The position numbers and the translations under genes are program-made. Below, piece by piece: positions 28,579-39,152 of a DNA stretch of 64,000 nt. This DNA comes from Salinilacustrithrix sp034522155 (GTDB taxonomy: Bacteria; Actinomycetota; Acidimicrobiia; Acidimicrobiales; Salinilacustritrichaceae): positions 62,001 through 126,000 of the forward strand of contig JAXHLP010000003.1 in assembly GCA_034522155.1 (NCBI GenBank). Reading direction: 5' to 3'. The notes under the pieces are model-generated. The model saw only the letters and a list, made by a program, of their open reading frames with translations. It had not been told where the DNA came from and made no database searches. How positions within the stretch are numbered: the stretch's first letter is position 1; the number at the start of each line of letters is the position of its first letter.

Positions 28579-31322
28579 ATGGAAGAGCGATTCGGCGATG
28601 AACACGGCATCCATCCTCGCTTCGCCAAGTTGGGGCTCACCTTCGACGACGTGTTGCTGGTCCCGGGCGAGTCCGACGTGCTCCCCCACGATGTCGACAC
28701 GTCCACGCAGCTGACGCCGCGCATCCGGCTGGCGCTGCCGATCCTGTCGGCGGCGATGGACACCGTCACCGAGGCCCGGCTCGCCATCGCGCTGGCCCGC
28801 CACGGTGGGCTCGGCATCATCCACCGCAACCTGTCGGTCGAGGACCAGGCCATCGAGGTCGACCGGGTCAAGCGGTCGCAGTCGGGGATGATCGAGGACC
28901 CGGTCACGCTCCATGCCGACGGGCACGTCTACGACGCCCTCGACCTGATGGCCAAGTACAAGGTCTCGGGCGTGCCCATCGTCGATCGCGACGGGCGGCT
29001 CGTGGGCCTGCTCACCAACCGCGACCTGCGCTTCGTCGACGACCACGATCAGCGCATCGACGCCGTGATGCGCCAGCCGCCGCTCGTCACCGGACCGGTC
29101 GGCACCACGCTCGAGGAAGCCCGCAACATCCTGTGGAAGAACCGGATCGAGAAGCTGCCGATCGTCGACGACGACAACGTCCTGCGCGGGCTGATCACGA
29201 TCAAGGACATCACCAAGCGCGACGACCACCCGCACTCCACCGCCGACGAGCGCGGTCGGCTGCGGGTCGGTGCCGCCGTCGGTGTCGGCCCCGACGTGGT
29301 CGACCGTTGCGAGGCCCTCGTCGACGCCGGGGTCGACCTGCTCGTGGTCGACACCGCCCACGGCCACTCCCGCGGCGTGCTCGACACGGTCAAGGAGGTC
29401 AAGTCCCGCTGGGACGTCGACGTCATGGCCGGCAACATCGCCACCGCCGAGGCCACCCGGGCCCTGGTCGCCAACGGCGCCGATGCCGTGAAGGCCGGCA
29501 TCGGACCGGGTTGCTTCGCCGCCGAACCAGGGTGCTCATGGCCGACTCCACGTACAAGGACATCGACGAGATCGTTGCGGGTGACCGGGTCATCAACATG
29601 CACGGTTCGCCCGTGACCGTGAAGAACGCGTGGTGCACCGGCGAGCGCGAGGTGATGGGTATCCGACATACCGCATCGGCACAGCCATCGATCGCCACGC
29701 CCGATCACCGGTTCTTCGTCGGGGACCTGTCCAGCAGCTCGCTCGCAACGGTGTCGAGCAGTGGCTACGCGAAGGTGCTCGAGAAGCCGACACGGCTCGG
29801 CGAATCGAAGCTGAAGTGGCAGGAGATCGGCGAGGCCGAGCGCGCCACTCTGCTCAGCCCGGCGATGATCGAGTTCGAGCTGCCGAGGTGCCTCGAGATC
29901 GACCTGCGCGACTCCGCGCGCAGCGCAGGATGCGTCGACTCGATCGGTACGAGACCCGCATCATGTCCGGCTACCACCTCGGCTACCTGTTCGGGATCTA
30001 CCTCGGCGATGGCCACGCTTTCATCGCAGACTCCCCGCAACTCCGAGCTCGGCCGCGTGAGCTTCTATGTCGGCAGTGGCGAGCCAGAGGTTCGGGATCG
30101 AGTGGTGGAGATGGTCACGCTGGTCACCGGCGTCGAACCATCGAGTGGTGCCGTCCGGCTCGGTCGACCGCATCCACCTGCTACTCGTCGCAGTGGGCGC
30201 GACTGCTGGCCCAGTTGCGGCAAGAGGGATGGCGAGCACCTGCCGCCAAGATACCGCTGCACCGATGCGAGTGTATCTCCGTCGGACTGCTCGACGGGCT
30301 GGTGCGACGGTGACGGCCACCAGTCGGCGCCGACGGCCGGATCTCCTACCGGAACACGTCGCGCGAGCTGTCGGAGCTGTTCGGGATGCTCTGCTATCCA
30401 GCCTCGAAGGCTCAGTCGCCCGAGGTGGCCTACGAGCCCGGGACCGCCGGCGGACTCGAGGATGTCGCCGATGCGACTGCCTGCCAGCTTCCCGGTCCCG
30501 GCTGGACAAGACCCACGAGAAGCGCCATCTCACCGACCAGAACGTGGTGAAGGTGCTCGACCGCCGGCCGCGAGCTCGGCACGATGCCCCCGTCTACGAC
30601 GATGAGGTCGACTGCGACACCCACTGGCGTTCATCGCCGACAACGCCATCGTCCACAACTCGATCTGCACCACTCGCGTCGTGGCCGGCGTGGGCGTGCC
30701 CCAGGTCACGGCCATCGCCGACTGCGTCGAGGCAGCCGACGAGCTCGGGGTGTCGGTCATCGCCGACGGAGGCATCCAGCAAACCGGTGACATCGCCAAG
30801 GCGCTCGCCGCTGGCGCTCGCGCCGTGATGCTCGGCTCGATGTTCGCCGGCGTCGACGAAGCACCCGGCGAGGTCATCGTCCACCAGGGCGAACGGTTCA
30901 AGGAGTACCGGGGCATGGGCTCGATGGGCGCCATGGGCGACCGCTCGTCCGTCGGCGAGCACGACCCCAAGCCCCGCAGCTACTCCAAGGACCGCTACTT
31001 CCAGGGCGACGTCGAGGACACCAGCAAGCTGGTGCCCGAGGGCATCGAGGGGCGCGTGGCCTACAAGGGCTCGATCTCGCCGCTGCTGCACCAGTTCACC
31101 GGCGGCCTGCGGGCCGCCATGGGCTACACCGGCGCACGCGACCTCGAGGCGCTGCGCAGCGAGGCCCAGTTCGTGCGGGTGTCCGGCGCCGGACTGCGCG
31201 AGTCGCACCCCCACGACATCACCGATCACCAAGGAAGCCCCCAACTCACCGCTGCCGGCGGCGCTGAGCCGCTCCGTCGCTCCGAGGCGAGCGTCGGGTC
31301 CGCTTCGAGAGTTGTTCGCTAG
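28579..31322 (+). CDS. guaB: IMP dehydrogenase interrupted by an intein
   Basis: GuaB oxidises IMP to XMP, the committed step to GMP. The N-extein (codons 1-311) has the barrel start LGLTFDDVLLVPGESDV, MDTVTEARLAIALARHGGL and a CBS pair, ending GADAVKAGIGPG. An intein then interrupts the loop. The C-extein resumes at 30660 with SICTTRVVAGVGVPQ (catalytic Cys in ICTT) through ADGGIQQTGDIAKALA and the flap region GMGSMGAMGDR. Both exteins are intact and read in different frames because the intein carries indels. The last codons should read ITITKEAPN but an extra base near 31221-31224 throws the end out of frame, so the 3' end is uncertain. Confidence 0.93.
29512..30659 (+). mobile_element. Intein with LAGLIDADG endonuclease in guaB
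   Basis: The element starts at Cys (TGC, 29512) after extein GPG and ends with Val-His-Asn (30659) before extein Ser. Blocks: N-terminal CFAA then TRVLMADSTYKDIDEIVAGD; splicing block B TPDHRFFVGD; endonuclease block C GYLFGIYLGDGHAF at about 29971-30022; second motif SVGLLDGLV(D)GDGHQ at about 30278-30325; block F VYDDEVDCDTH and block G AFIADNAIVHN. Restoring about eight single-base indels (29521-29526, 29915-29937, 30033-30036, 30158-30163, 30303-30310, 30326-30336, 30490-30502, 30622-30629) gives 384 residues. The Hint and homing endonuclease blocks are in the standard order. As written it cannot be translated. Confidence 0.9.
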
Positions 31323-31437
31323 CGCTCACAACGTCTCCTGGCGACACCTCCCATCCCGCCGCATGTCCTGGAGTCGTTCGCTGGCGCTCACAACGTCTCC
31401 TGGCGGCACCTCCCGTTCCGCCGCATGTCTTGAGCCG
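31314..31437. repeat. 62-base tandem repeat, two copies
   Basis: Two adjacent units, 31314-31375 and 31376-31437, begin GTTCGCT(A/G)GCGCTCACAACG and continue in parallel with about six mismatches to GCCGCATGTC. They follow the guaB 3' end and are non-coding in all likelihood. A 62-base period does not preserve a reading frame. Confidence 0.65.
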
Positions 31438-31653
31438 CCTGCCCGCTCCCGGAGCGCTCGTCGCGTCGGGGGAGGCGCTCCGGATCAGGAGTGGGATCGT
31501 GTCGGTGCGGGCGAGAAATCTGCGGGCCCTCTTGAAATCGAACGCACGTTCAGGCTAGGGTCCTCGGTGGCCTTCGGAGCTGGGCCTTGCCACTGACTCG
31601 CTCGGTGGTGGACGACAGGCTCCCGACCACATCCACTTCCCCACTGATTCCGG
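31323..31653. other. Gene-free gap (331 bases)
   Basis: The stretch between the guaB region and the DUF222-HNH gene holds most of the 62-base tandem repeat and otherwise no gene, RNA motif or terminator that I can recognise. Part of it may be guaB 3' sequence if the end of that gene is frameshifted. Confidence 0.6.
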
Positions 31654-32976
31654 TTGGAGGTGAGCCGCGTGCTCGGGACCGTCATCGAAGACCTGGCCGA
31701 AGCCGTCGACGGCCTGCAGACCGTGGAGCTCACCGGGATCGAGGCGCGCGACCTGTTGGCGACCATGCGAGAGCTGGAGGTGGTGCGGCGTCGGTTGGAT
31801 GCGGGGACTGATCGGGTAGTGGGCGAGTGCGAGCGCACGGCGGCCTTCGTGGCCGACGGGCACAAGTCGGCGAAGTCGTGTGTGAAGCATCTGGGTCGGC
31901 TCTCGGGGGCCGAGGCGCTGGGTCGGACCCGTACGGTGCGGGCCCTGCCGCAGTTGCCCGCGGTGGCCCGGGCCTATGCCGAGGGCAGGATTCCGACGGG
32001 TTGTGTCCGGGCAATTGCCCGGGTGGTGGCCAACCCGCGGGTGCGGCCCTTCCTCGAGGTGGCCGATCCGGTGTTCGCGGAGATGGCGTCCTCGCTTGGT
32101 CACGACGACTTCTGTGCCTGGCTCCGGGACTGGGAGTGCCTGGCTGATGCCGATGGTGCCGCGTCGGCGGCCGAACGTGGCCACGAGCGCCGCAACGCCC
32201 GGCTGGTGCACAACGAGGCCGATGGGACGTGGTGGCTCGAGTCCGAACACGGCGACCTCCAGGGTGCGGTGATGGCCGACATCCTCGACGCGTTCGTCCA
32301 GGCCGAACTCGACGCCGACATCGCCTGGGCCAAAGACCAGTACGGGTCGGCGTGGACGATGGACGATCTGCCCCGCACCGGCCAGCAGCGCCGGGCCGAT
32401 GCCCTGTTCGCCATCTTCCGTCGGGCCATGGCCCAGCCCGCCGACGCGAAGAACCCGGAGCCGTTGGTGTCGATCGTGCTCGGTGACGACGATCTCGAAG
32501 CCGAGGTGCGCCGCCAATGCGGCGACCCCGCCCCGGCTGACCCGTCCCGGGTCGACGACACGGTCTGTTCCACCATCACGGGCCGGCGGATCCATCCCTC
32601 CTCGGCGCTGGCGGCCATGATCGTGGGCCACGTCCGCCGGGTGGCGGTCGACGCCGATTCCAACGTCATCGACCTCGGCCGGCGCCGACGCTTCTTCACC
32701 GGCTCATCCCGTGACGCCGCCTTCATCCAGGCCCTGCTCAAGGCGCCGGGGCGCCCGGGCTGTCTGTTCCCGGGCTGTGACACCCCACACCGAAGACTCG
32801 AGGTCGACCACACCCACGCCTACGGCACGGGTGGGGCGACCAACCCCGGCAACAGTGGCCTCGGCTGTGGGGTCCACAACCGTCTCAAGGAACACGGCTT
32901 CCGGCCGGTCATCCAACCCGACGGCAGCTGGACCATCCACCGACCCGACCGAACCCCCATCACCCCCAGCGCCTGA
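31654..32976 (+). CDS. DUF222 and HNH endonuclease domain protein
   Basis: A 440-residue protein of the DUF222-HNH family (the 13E12-repeat type common in actinobacteria). The N-terminal 340 residues are the alpha-helical DUF222 region (ARDLLATMRELEVVRRRLDA, GAEALGRTRTVRALPQLPAV, AVMADILDAFVQAELDADIA). The C-terminal HNH domain has CLFPGCDTPHRRLEVDHTHAYGTGGATN, with Cys-x4-Cys, Asp-His and a following Asn, and then CGVHNRLKEHGF. The residues form an intact HNH core. The start codon shown is TTG; a GTG 6 bases on is equally possible. Family function is unknown. Confidence 0.85.
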   Translation: MEVSRVLGTVIEDLAEAVDGLQTVELTGIEARDLLATMRELEVVRRRLDAGTDRVVGECERTAAFVADGHKSAKSCVKHLGRLSGAEALGRTRTVRALPQLPAVARAYAEGRIPTGCVRAIARVVANPRVRPFLEVADPVFAEMASSLGHDDFCAWLRDWECLADADGAASAAERGHERRNARLVHNEADGTWWLESEHGDLQGAVMADILDAFVQAELDADIAWAKDQYGSAWTMDDLPRTGQQRRADALFAIFRRAMAQPADAKNPEPLVSIVLGDDDLEAEVRRQCGDPAPADPSRVDDTVCSTITGRRIHPSSALAAMIVGHVRRVAVDADSNVIDLGRRRRFFTGSSRDAAFIQALLKAPGRPGCLFPGCDTPHRRLEVDHTHAYGTGGATNPGNSGLGCGVHNRLKEHGFRPVIQPDGSWTIHRPDRTPITPSA

Positions 32977-33103
32977 CCGGCCGCCCGCGCACGCGGACGC
33001 TGCCGACCGGTCGGGCTGGGGCGACGGTCACCACCGCTTGGTCCATCACGCGGCACTGCCGCGCGGGCTCGCTGGATTTCGCTGGACGGTGCTCGCGGGC
33101 CGC

Positions 33104-33937
33104 TCAGCCCCCGCTGCCAGAGCCACCACCGGAGCCGGACCCGCCACCGTCACCGCCGCCGGGCGATGGGGTCGGAAGGCCGCCGCCACCGGCGCCGGGT
33201 ATGCCACCAGGTGGCAACACGCGTGCGCTCTGGGCGTTCCAGGTGCCGAAGTCGTCGTTCACGATGACATCGACCCCGGACAAGTACTCGGTGAGGTACT
33301 GACCGACAGCCTGCTCGGCCGGCGAGGGCGGCGCCTGGCCGCCGGGGCCGGTCGTGGTCGAGCCGGTGGTCTCGGGCGTCTCCTCACCGGACTCCGCGGT
33401 CACGGCCTCCTCGACGTTGTTCTGGGCCGCCACCGCGCGGATCTGTTGGTCGAGGAAGCCCTCGCTCAGCCCCTGCGACTCCATCGATTCGATCAGAGCG
33501 TCGGAGCCGCCGGCCTCGTCCTCGAGCTCGGTCCGGGCGTCGGCGATGTCCTCGTCGGTCACCGGAGCGTCGAGCGAGTCCGCGGCCCCGAACAGCAACT
33601 CCGCCTGGATGGCGTAGGTGAGCACCTCGGCCTGGAGCAGCGCCTGGGCCTGCTCGGGCGGCTGGCCCTGGAGCTGCTCGCTCATCTGTGGCGACTCGGC
33701 CAGCGCGGTCGCCTCGTCCTCGATGGTCTGGGCGGCGATCGTCTCGCCCCCGACGTCGGCCGCGACATCGTCGGCGAGCGCGGCGCCACTGCCGCCGCCG
33801 TTGCCGTCCGATCCGCCAGGGGTCGTCGAGGTGGACTCCCCGCCAGCGGCGTCGCCACCGTCGTCGTCACCGCAACCGGCGGCTGCCAACACGAACAGGG
33901 CGCTGGCGAGCACCGCGAGGGTGGTCCGGAACTTCAT
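33104..33937 (-). CDS. SurA-N-terminal-like lipoprotein
   Basis: A 277-residue predicted lipoprotein. The signal MKFRTTLAVLASALFVLAAAGC has a lipobox with Cys22, followed by an Asp/Gly-rich linker. Residues about 60-190 resemble the N-terminal helical region of SurA/PrsA-type peptidyl-prolyl isomerases (VAADVGGETIAAQTIEDEATA, TYAIQAELLFGAADSLDAPV, DEDIADARTELED). No parvulin catalytic domain is visible. The C-terminus is a Gly/Ser/Pro low-complexity tail. The ATG was chosen from the signal peptide and the AGGAGTG Shine-Dalgarno. Chaperone role is inferred from the N-terminal similarity only. Confidence 0.7.
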   Translation of the reverse strand: MKFRTTLAVLASALFVLAAAGCGDDDGGDAAGGESTSTTPGGSDGNGGGSGAALADDVAADVGGETIAAQTIEDEATALAESPQMSEQLQGQPPEQAQALLQAEVLTYAIQAELLFGAADSLDAPVTDEDIADARTELEDEAGGSDALIESMESQGLSEGFLDQQIRAVAAQNNVEEAVTAESGEETPETTGSTTTGPGGQAPPSPAEQAVGQYLTEYLSGVDVIVNDDFGTWNAQSARVLPPGGIPGAGGGGLPTPSPGGGDGGGSGSGGGSGSGG

Positions 33938-34076
33938 GGGCACTCCTGACATCGACGGCCGCCCGCCAGCCACCGTAGAGGTGTTGGCAGGGTGCTCCAC
34001 AGTCGGGCGGGACAGGGCGGAGCCCGTTCGGCCTGGCGGCTGCTACAACCGCGGCCATGACGGCGAGGTGCCAGCC

Positions 34077-35177
34077 ATGAGCCTGTTCGGGTTCCGGGTC
34101 GCACCGGGTCTCCGGCTCACCGTGTCCCAACGGGGGCTCCGAGCGGGCATCGGCCCACGCATAGCCCGGCTCCACGTGGGCAGCGGACGGCCGGGTGTGT
34201 CGACGGGGAAGGGCTCGGCGGTCTTCTACACCAGCCTGGGCGGATCGAAACAGCGGCGCGGCAGCGGGCGGGCGGCCACCGGACACACCAGGGCCCTGTC
34301 GGCGCCGGCGAGCAAGCGACAGCGGGCGGAACAGATCCAGGCGGCGATCACCGGCATCGCGTCGATGCACACCGCCGACTTCCCACCCGCCACGGCCCCA
34401 GATCTCGGGCCAGCGCCCCCGGAGCCGCTCGAACCGCACCTCGAGCGGCGACGGGCCGAAGCCAAGTCGCAGGTGCCGTTCTGGCGGTTCGGGCAGCGGC
34501 GAGCGGCGCTGACCGAGGCCGAACGGCTCGCCACCGACGACCAGCAGCGGGCGCAGCAGGAACGGGCCGAGACCCACCGCCGGGCCCAGGCCGAAGCCGA
34601 CGAGGCCTGGGCCCGCCTCCTCGACAACGACCGCGATGTCGTGGCCGACACCCTCGACGCCGCCTTCGACGACAACGATGCGCCCGCGGTGTGTGTGGCC
34701 GTCGACGACCGCACCGTCGACGTGGTCCTGGCGGTCCCCTCGATCGAGGCGTTGCCCGAACGAACACCCGGCGTGACCGATGCGGGGAACCTGTCGCTGC
34801 GGAAGATGAACAAGACCGACCGCAACGCGCTCCACGCCGCGGTGGTCTACGGGCACCTCCTGCTCACCGTGAAGGAGACGTTCGCCATCGCGCCGAACAT
34901 CGACGAGGTGCGGGCCTTCGTGGTCCGCGATGCCCCCGACGACGTCTACGGCACCCCCCGGGTCGAACCGGTCGTCGCCGCCGCCATCCGACGCGACGCC
35001 CTCGCGGGCGTCCAGTGGGACGCGCACCATGCGGAGACGATCGTGACCGAGATCGCCCACGAGCACCTCGTCGACCGCAAGGGCCGGGCCCGAGACGTGG
35101 TCGAGCTCGAGCTCGACGACGAACCGGAGTTGGCAGCCGCACTCGACACACTCGACCTCACCGACCTCGTCGACTGA
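34077..35177 (+). CDS. DUF4236-like N-terminal protein with charged coiled region
   Basis: A 366-residue protein. Its first 55 residues (MSLFGFRVAPGLRLTVSQRG then RAGIGPRIARLHVGSGRPG and FYTSLGG) have the pattern of DUF4236 domains, small beta-barrel modules often at the N-terminus of bacterial proteins. The middle section, residues about 120-200, is Glu/Arg/Ala-rich and probably helical (LTEAERLATDDQQRAQQERAE). The C-terminal part contains VVYGHLLLTVKETFAIAPNI and an acidic end. No catalytic motif is visible, so the role is unknown. The ATG was chosen because the DUF4236 start coincides. Confidence 0.7.
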   Translation: MSLFGFRVAPGLRLTVSQRGLRAGIGPRIARLHVGSGRPGVSTGKGSAVFYTSLGGSKQRRGSGRAATGHTRALSAPASKRQRAEQIQAAITGIASMHTADFPPATAPDLGPAPPEPLEPHLERRRAEAKSQVPFWRFGQRRAALTEAERLATDDQQRAQQERAETHRRAQAEADEAWARLLDNDRDVVADTLDAAFDDNDAPAVCVAVDDRTVDVVLAVPSIEALPERTPGVTDAGNLSLRKMNKTDRNALHAAVVYGHLLLTVKETFAIAPNIDEVRAFVVRDAPDDVYGTPRVEPVVAAAIRRDALAGVQWDAHHAETIVTEIAHEHLVDRKGRARDVVELELDDEPELAAALDTLDLTDLVD

Positions 35178-35219
35178 ACGCCCGGGCGCACCAAACCGCG
35201 CCGATCTCGGTGATGGGCT

Positions 35220-36230
35220 CTACGCAGCCGGCGTGTCGGGCCCCACCGGTGGCGCGAACGTCGAGCGGTACCCGGTGGGCGTGGTGTGGAGCAGCCGCTG
35301 GAACTGCTGGCGCAGCGCCGCGGCGGTACCGAATCCGACGATCGGGGCGATCTCCTCGACGGGGAGGTCGGTCGACTCGAGGAGCCGCTGGGCCTCGGCG
35401 ACCCGTTGGCGGACGAGCCAGCGGTGGGGGCTCGTTCCGGTGGACTCATGGAACCGGCGGGAGAAGGTCCGTGGGCTCATGGCCGAGCGAGCGGCGAGAT
35501 CGGCGACGGTGAGGGGCTCGTCGAGGTGATTGGCGGCCCAGTCCACGGTGGCGGAGAAGGCGTCGGCCGTCGCTTCGGGCACTGCCGCGGTGACGAACTG
35601 GGCCTGGCCGCCGTCCCGGTGCGGCGGGACGACCAGCTCCCGGGCAACCGCGTTGGCGATGTCGACACCGTGGTCGCTGCGCACGACGTGCAAGCAGAGA
35701 TCGATCCCGGCGGCCGTACCGGCCGAGGTCAGCACCTGGCCCTCGTCGATGTAGAGCCGGTCGGGGTCCACCGAGATTCGCGGGTAGCGCTCCGCGAGAT
35801 CGGGGGCATGCATCCAGTGCGTCGCGGCGGTGTGCCCGTCGAGGAGCCCGGCCGCGGCCAGCGCGAACGCACCGCTGCAGAGCGACAGGATGCGAGCACC
35901 ACGTTCGTGGGCGACGCGGAGAACCTCCACGAGCTCGTCCGGGATCTCGTCGACACCGGCCGCGGGCACCACGACGGTGTCGGCGTCGGCCAACCCTTCG
36001 GTCATCCATTCCGTGTCGACCGTGAATCCCATCGACGTCCGAACCGGCGTCTGGGGAACTGCGCAGACGCGGAACTCGTACCACGGGACGCCGAGATCCG
36101 ACCGGTCCATGCCGAACACCGAGCATGGCACGGCCATCTCGAACGGCGATACACCATCGGTGATGGCCACCGCGAGGACGTGGCGACGATGCGCAGGCAA
36201 GTTGGCATGATTCTTTCGCACGATGTCCAT
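35220..36230 (-). CDS. GlxA-type AraC-family transcriptional regulator
   Basis: A 336-residue regulator with a DJ-1/PfpI-like N-terminal domain and an AraC-type C-terminal HTH pair. The N-terminal domain shows VLAVAITDGVSPFEMAVPCS, then a nucleophile-elbow-like segment ILSLCSGAFALAAAGLLDG. The C-terminal AraC domain (about residues 230-325) has LTVADLAARSAMSPRTFSRRF as the first HTH and LPVEEIAPIVGFGTAAALRQQF as the second. GlxA-type proteins regulate catabolic genes in response to small ligands; the effector here is unknown. It is divergent from a small protein gene. Confidence 0.88.
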   Translation of the reverse strand: MDIVRKNHANLPAHRRHVLAVAITDGVSPFEMAVPCSVFGMDRSDLGVPWYEFRVCAVPQTPVRTSMGFTVDTEWMTEGLADADTVVVPAAGVDEIPDELVEVLRVAHERGARILSLCSGAFALAAAGLLDGHTAATHWMHAPDLAERYPRISVDPDRLYIDEGQVLTSAGTAAGIDLCLHVVRSDHGVDIANAVARELVVPPHRDGGQAQFVTAAVPEATADAFSATVDWAANHLDEPLTVADLAARSAMSPRTFSRRFHESTGTSPHRWLVRQRVAEAQRLLESTDLPVEEIAPIVGFGTAAALRQQFQRLLHTTPTGYRSTFAPPVGPDTPAA

Positions 36231-36312
36231 TCTGCCAGTGGTGGACCGGTCCGCGACACCCGATGATGGGGACAGTCACCGGAGCAGGTCCGTTGCCCCC
36301 AGGAGGTCACCG

Positions 36313-36483
36313 ATGCTCTCGAACTGGACAGGAACCCGGACCAGTGCCGACGCGGAGCTGTTGCTCAGCGAGCTCCAGCTGCGGGCTCGCCGCCCCGACC
36401 GGCCACGCAAGCACAGCGGCGAAAAGCGAGGGCGCGTGATCATCTCGCGGCGCGTGCGCCGGGAGATGCCAGTCCCGCGCTGA
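36313..36483 (+). CDS. Small basic protein (56 residues) with strong ribosome-binding site
   Basis: A 56-residue protein starting MLSNWTGTRTSADAELLLSE and ending VIISRRVRREMPVPR. The start has AGGAGGT 5 bases upstream, the best Shine-Dalgarno in the window, which supports real translation. The N-terminal half is helix-forming with Leu-rich face and the C-terminal half is strongly basic (Arg/Lys about one third). It could bind nucleic acid. No family is recognised. It is divergent from the GlxA-type regulator. Confidence 0.6.
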   Translation: MLSNWTGTRTSADAELLLSELQLRARRPDRPRKHSGEKRGRVIISRRVRREMPVPR

Positions 36484-36510
36484 ACGGGAGCGGCGAACGC
36501 GCCGCCTGCG

Positions 36511-37188
36511 TCACCGGACGGCCGAGATCCGCGCCAGTAGGTCGACGAGCATGGAGGCGGTGGCGCCCCAGACGGTGTCGCCGACCAGCTCGAAGAAATG
36601 AATCGGTCGCTCCATGCCGTCCCACCGCCAGATCTCCTGGCGGTAGACGCCGGGATCGGCCAGTTCGACCATCGGCACGTGGAGGATGGCGTCGACCTCG
36701 TCGTCGTTGGGGACGAGCTCGGGCCTTCGCGGCAGCGCGGCGACGTAGGGGACGATGGTGCTGTTGCTCGACACGGTCGCCAGGTGGTCGAGCTCACCGA
36801 TGCGCTCGGCCACGGTGGGATCGAGCGCGATCTCCTCCATGGCCTCCCGCGTCGCGGTCTCCCACAGGTCGACGTCGCCGGCCTCGCGACGGCCACCCGG
36901 AAAGCTGACCTCACCGGTGTGGGACCGCAGCTGCCACGAGCGGCGCGTGAGCACGACGTGCACCTGGCCGGCGTCCTCGTACAACGGGACGAGAACCGAC
37001 GAGGCCCAGCGGGTCGCGGTGTCCACCGGCGCCCGCCGCGGTGGAACCGATCCCGAAGCGACGACCCGGCACACGTCATCGAGCGACAGGTCGTCGATCG
37101 GCGCGCCGATCCAGCGAGCCGGGTCGCCCGGCTCCCAGCCCGGAGGCCGCGGGATGTGCTGGGGCCCACCACGGGCCGCGGTAGTCAC
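36511..37188 (-). CDS. Nudix hydrolase of CoA-pyrophosphatase type
   Basis: A 225-residue Nudix hydrolase. The UPF0035-type signature LTRRSWQLRSHTGEVSFPGG directly precedes the Nudix box GRREAGDVDLWETATREAMEEIAL, which retains the G, E, R-E and E-E positions. This combination is characteristic of coenzyme A diphosphatases that cleave CoA to 4'-phosphopantetheine and 3',5'-ADP. The GTG start overlaps the TGA of the upstream 62-residue gene by 4 bases (GTGA), indicating translational coupling. CoA specificity is by family signature. Confidence 0.85.
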   Translation of the reverse strand: MTTAARGGPQHIPRPPGWEPGDPARWIGAPIDDLSLDDVCRVVASGSVPPRRAPVDTATRWASSVLVPLYEDAGQVHVVLTRRSWQLRSHTGEVSFPGGRREAGDVDLWETATREAMEEIALDPTVAERIGELDHLATVSSNSTIVPYVAALPRRPELVPNDDEVDAILHVPMVELADPGVYRQEIWRWDGMERPIHFFELVGDTVWGATASMLVDLLARISAVR

Positions 37189-37373
37189 TGATCGAGCAGG
37201 TCGCCGACCGTCTCGCCGGTGGTGGGGTCGCCGCCCTGGGCCAGGGTCTCGAGCAGCTGGCGCATGCCGCCCATCTTGAGCTGCTTCATCAGCTCGCCGG
37301 GAGCGACGTCGCCCTTCTCCCACTCCATCCAGTGCTCGAGCAGCTTTTCGGGGTTCGGCGGGGGCGTCTCCAT
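37185..37373 (-). CDS. Small conserved-looking protein (62 residues)
   Basis: A 62-residue protein, METPPPNPEKLLEHWMEWEKG in the first third and QLKMGGMRQLLETLAQGGDPTTGETVGDLLDQ at the C-terminus. It is amphipathic and helical by composition, without Cys or membrane segments. I do not recognise a family. It is coupled to the downstream Nudix gene by a GTGA overlap, so they likely form a two-gene unit separated from groEL by a strong terminator. Confidence 0.7.
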   Translation of the reverse strand: METPPPNPEKLLEHWMEWEKGDVAPGELMKQLKMGGMRQLLETLAQGGDPTTGETVGDLLDQ

Positions 37374-37397
37374 GTGGCCCACGCTAGGCCGAAAACG

Positions 37398-37429
37398 GCG
37401 AACGCCGGGCACACAGGCCCGGCGTTCGC
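37398..37429 (-). terminator. Intrinsic terminator of groESL
   Basis: A perfect 13-base-pair stem (GCGAACGCCGGGC with GCCCGGCGTTCGC, 37398-37410 and 37417-37429) with a 6-base loop, then CGTTTTC in the transcribed (minus) direction. It begins 31 bases after the groEL stop and before the downstream small gene. Confidence 0.85.
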
Positions 37430-37459
37430 TGGGATTCAGGTGGTGGGCCGGAGCCCGGG

Positions 37460-39115
<1,656 letters not shown>

Positions 39116-39152
39116 TGGGTATCTCGTTCCTTCCCTGTGACGGGGAGCGGTC

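Noticed and set aside
29133..30605. Reading the intein segment as a separate gene or as guaB being a pseudogene.
   Set aside because: The Hint blocks and the two intact exteins show one inserted element. The interruptions are small indels best explained by sequence errors or intein decay, not by gene fission.
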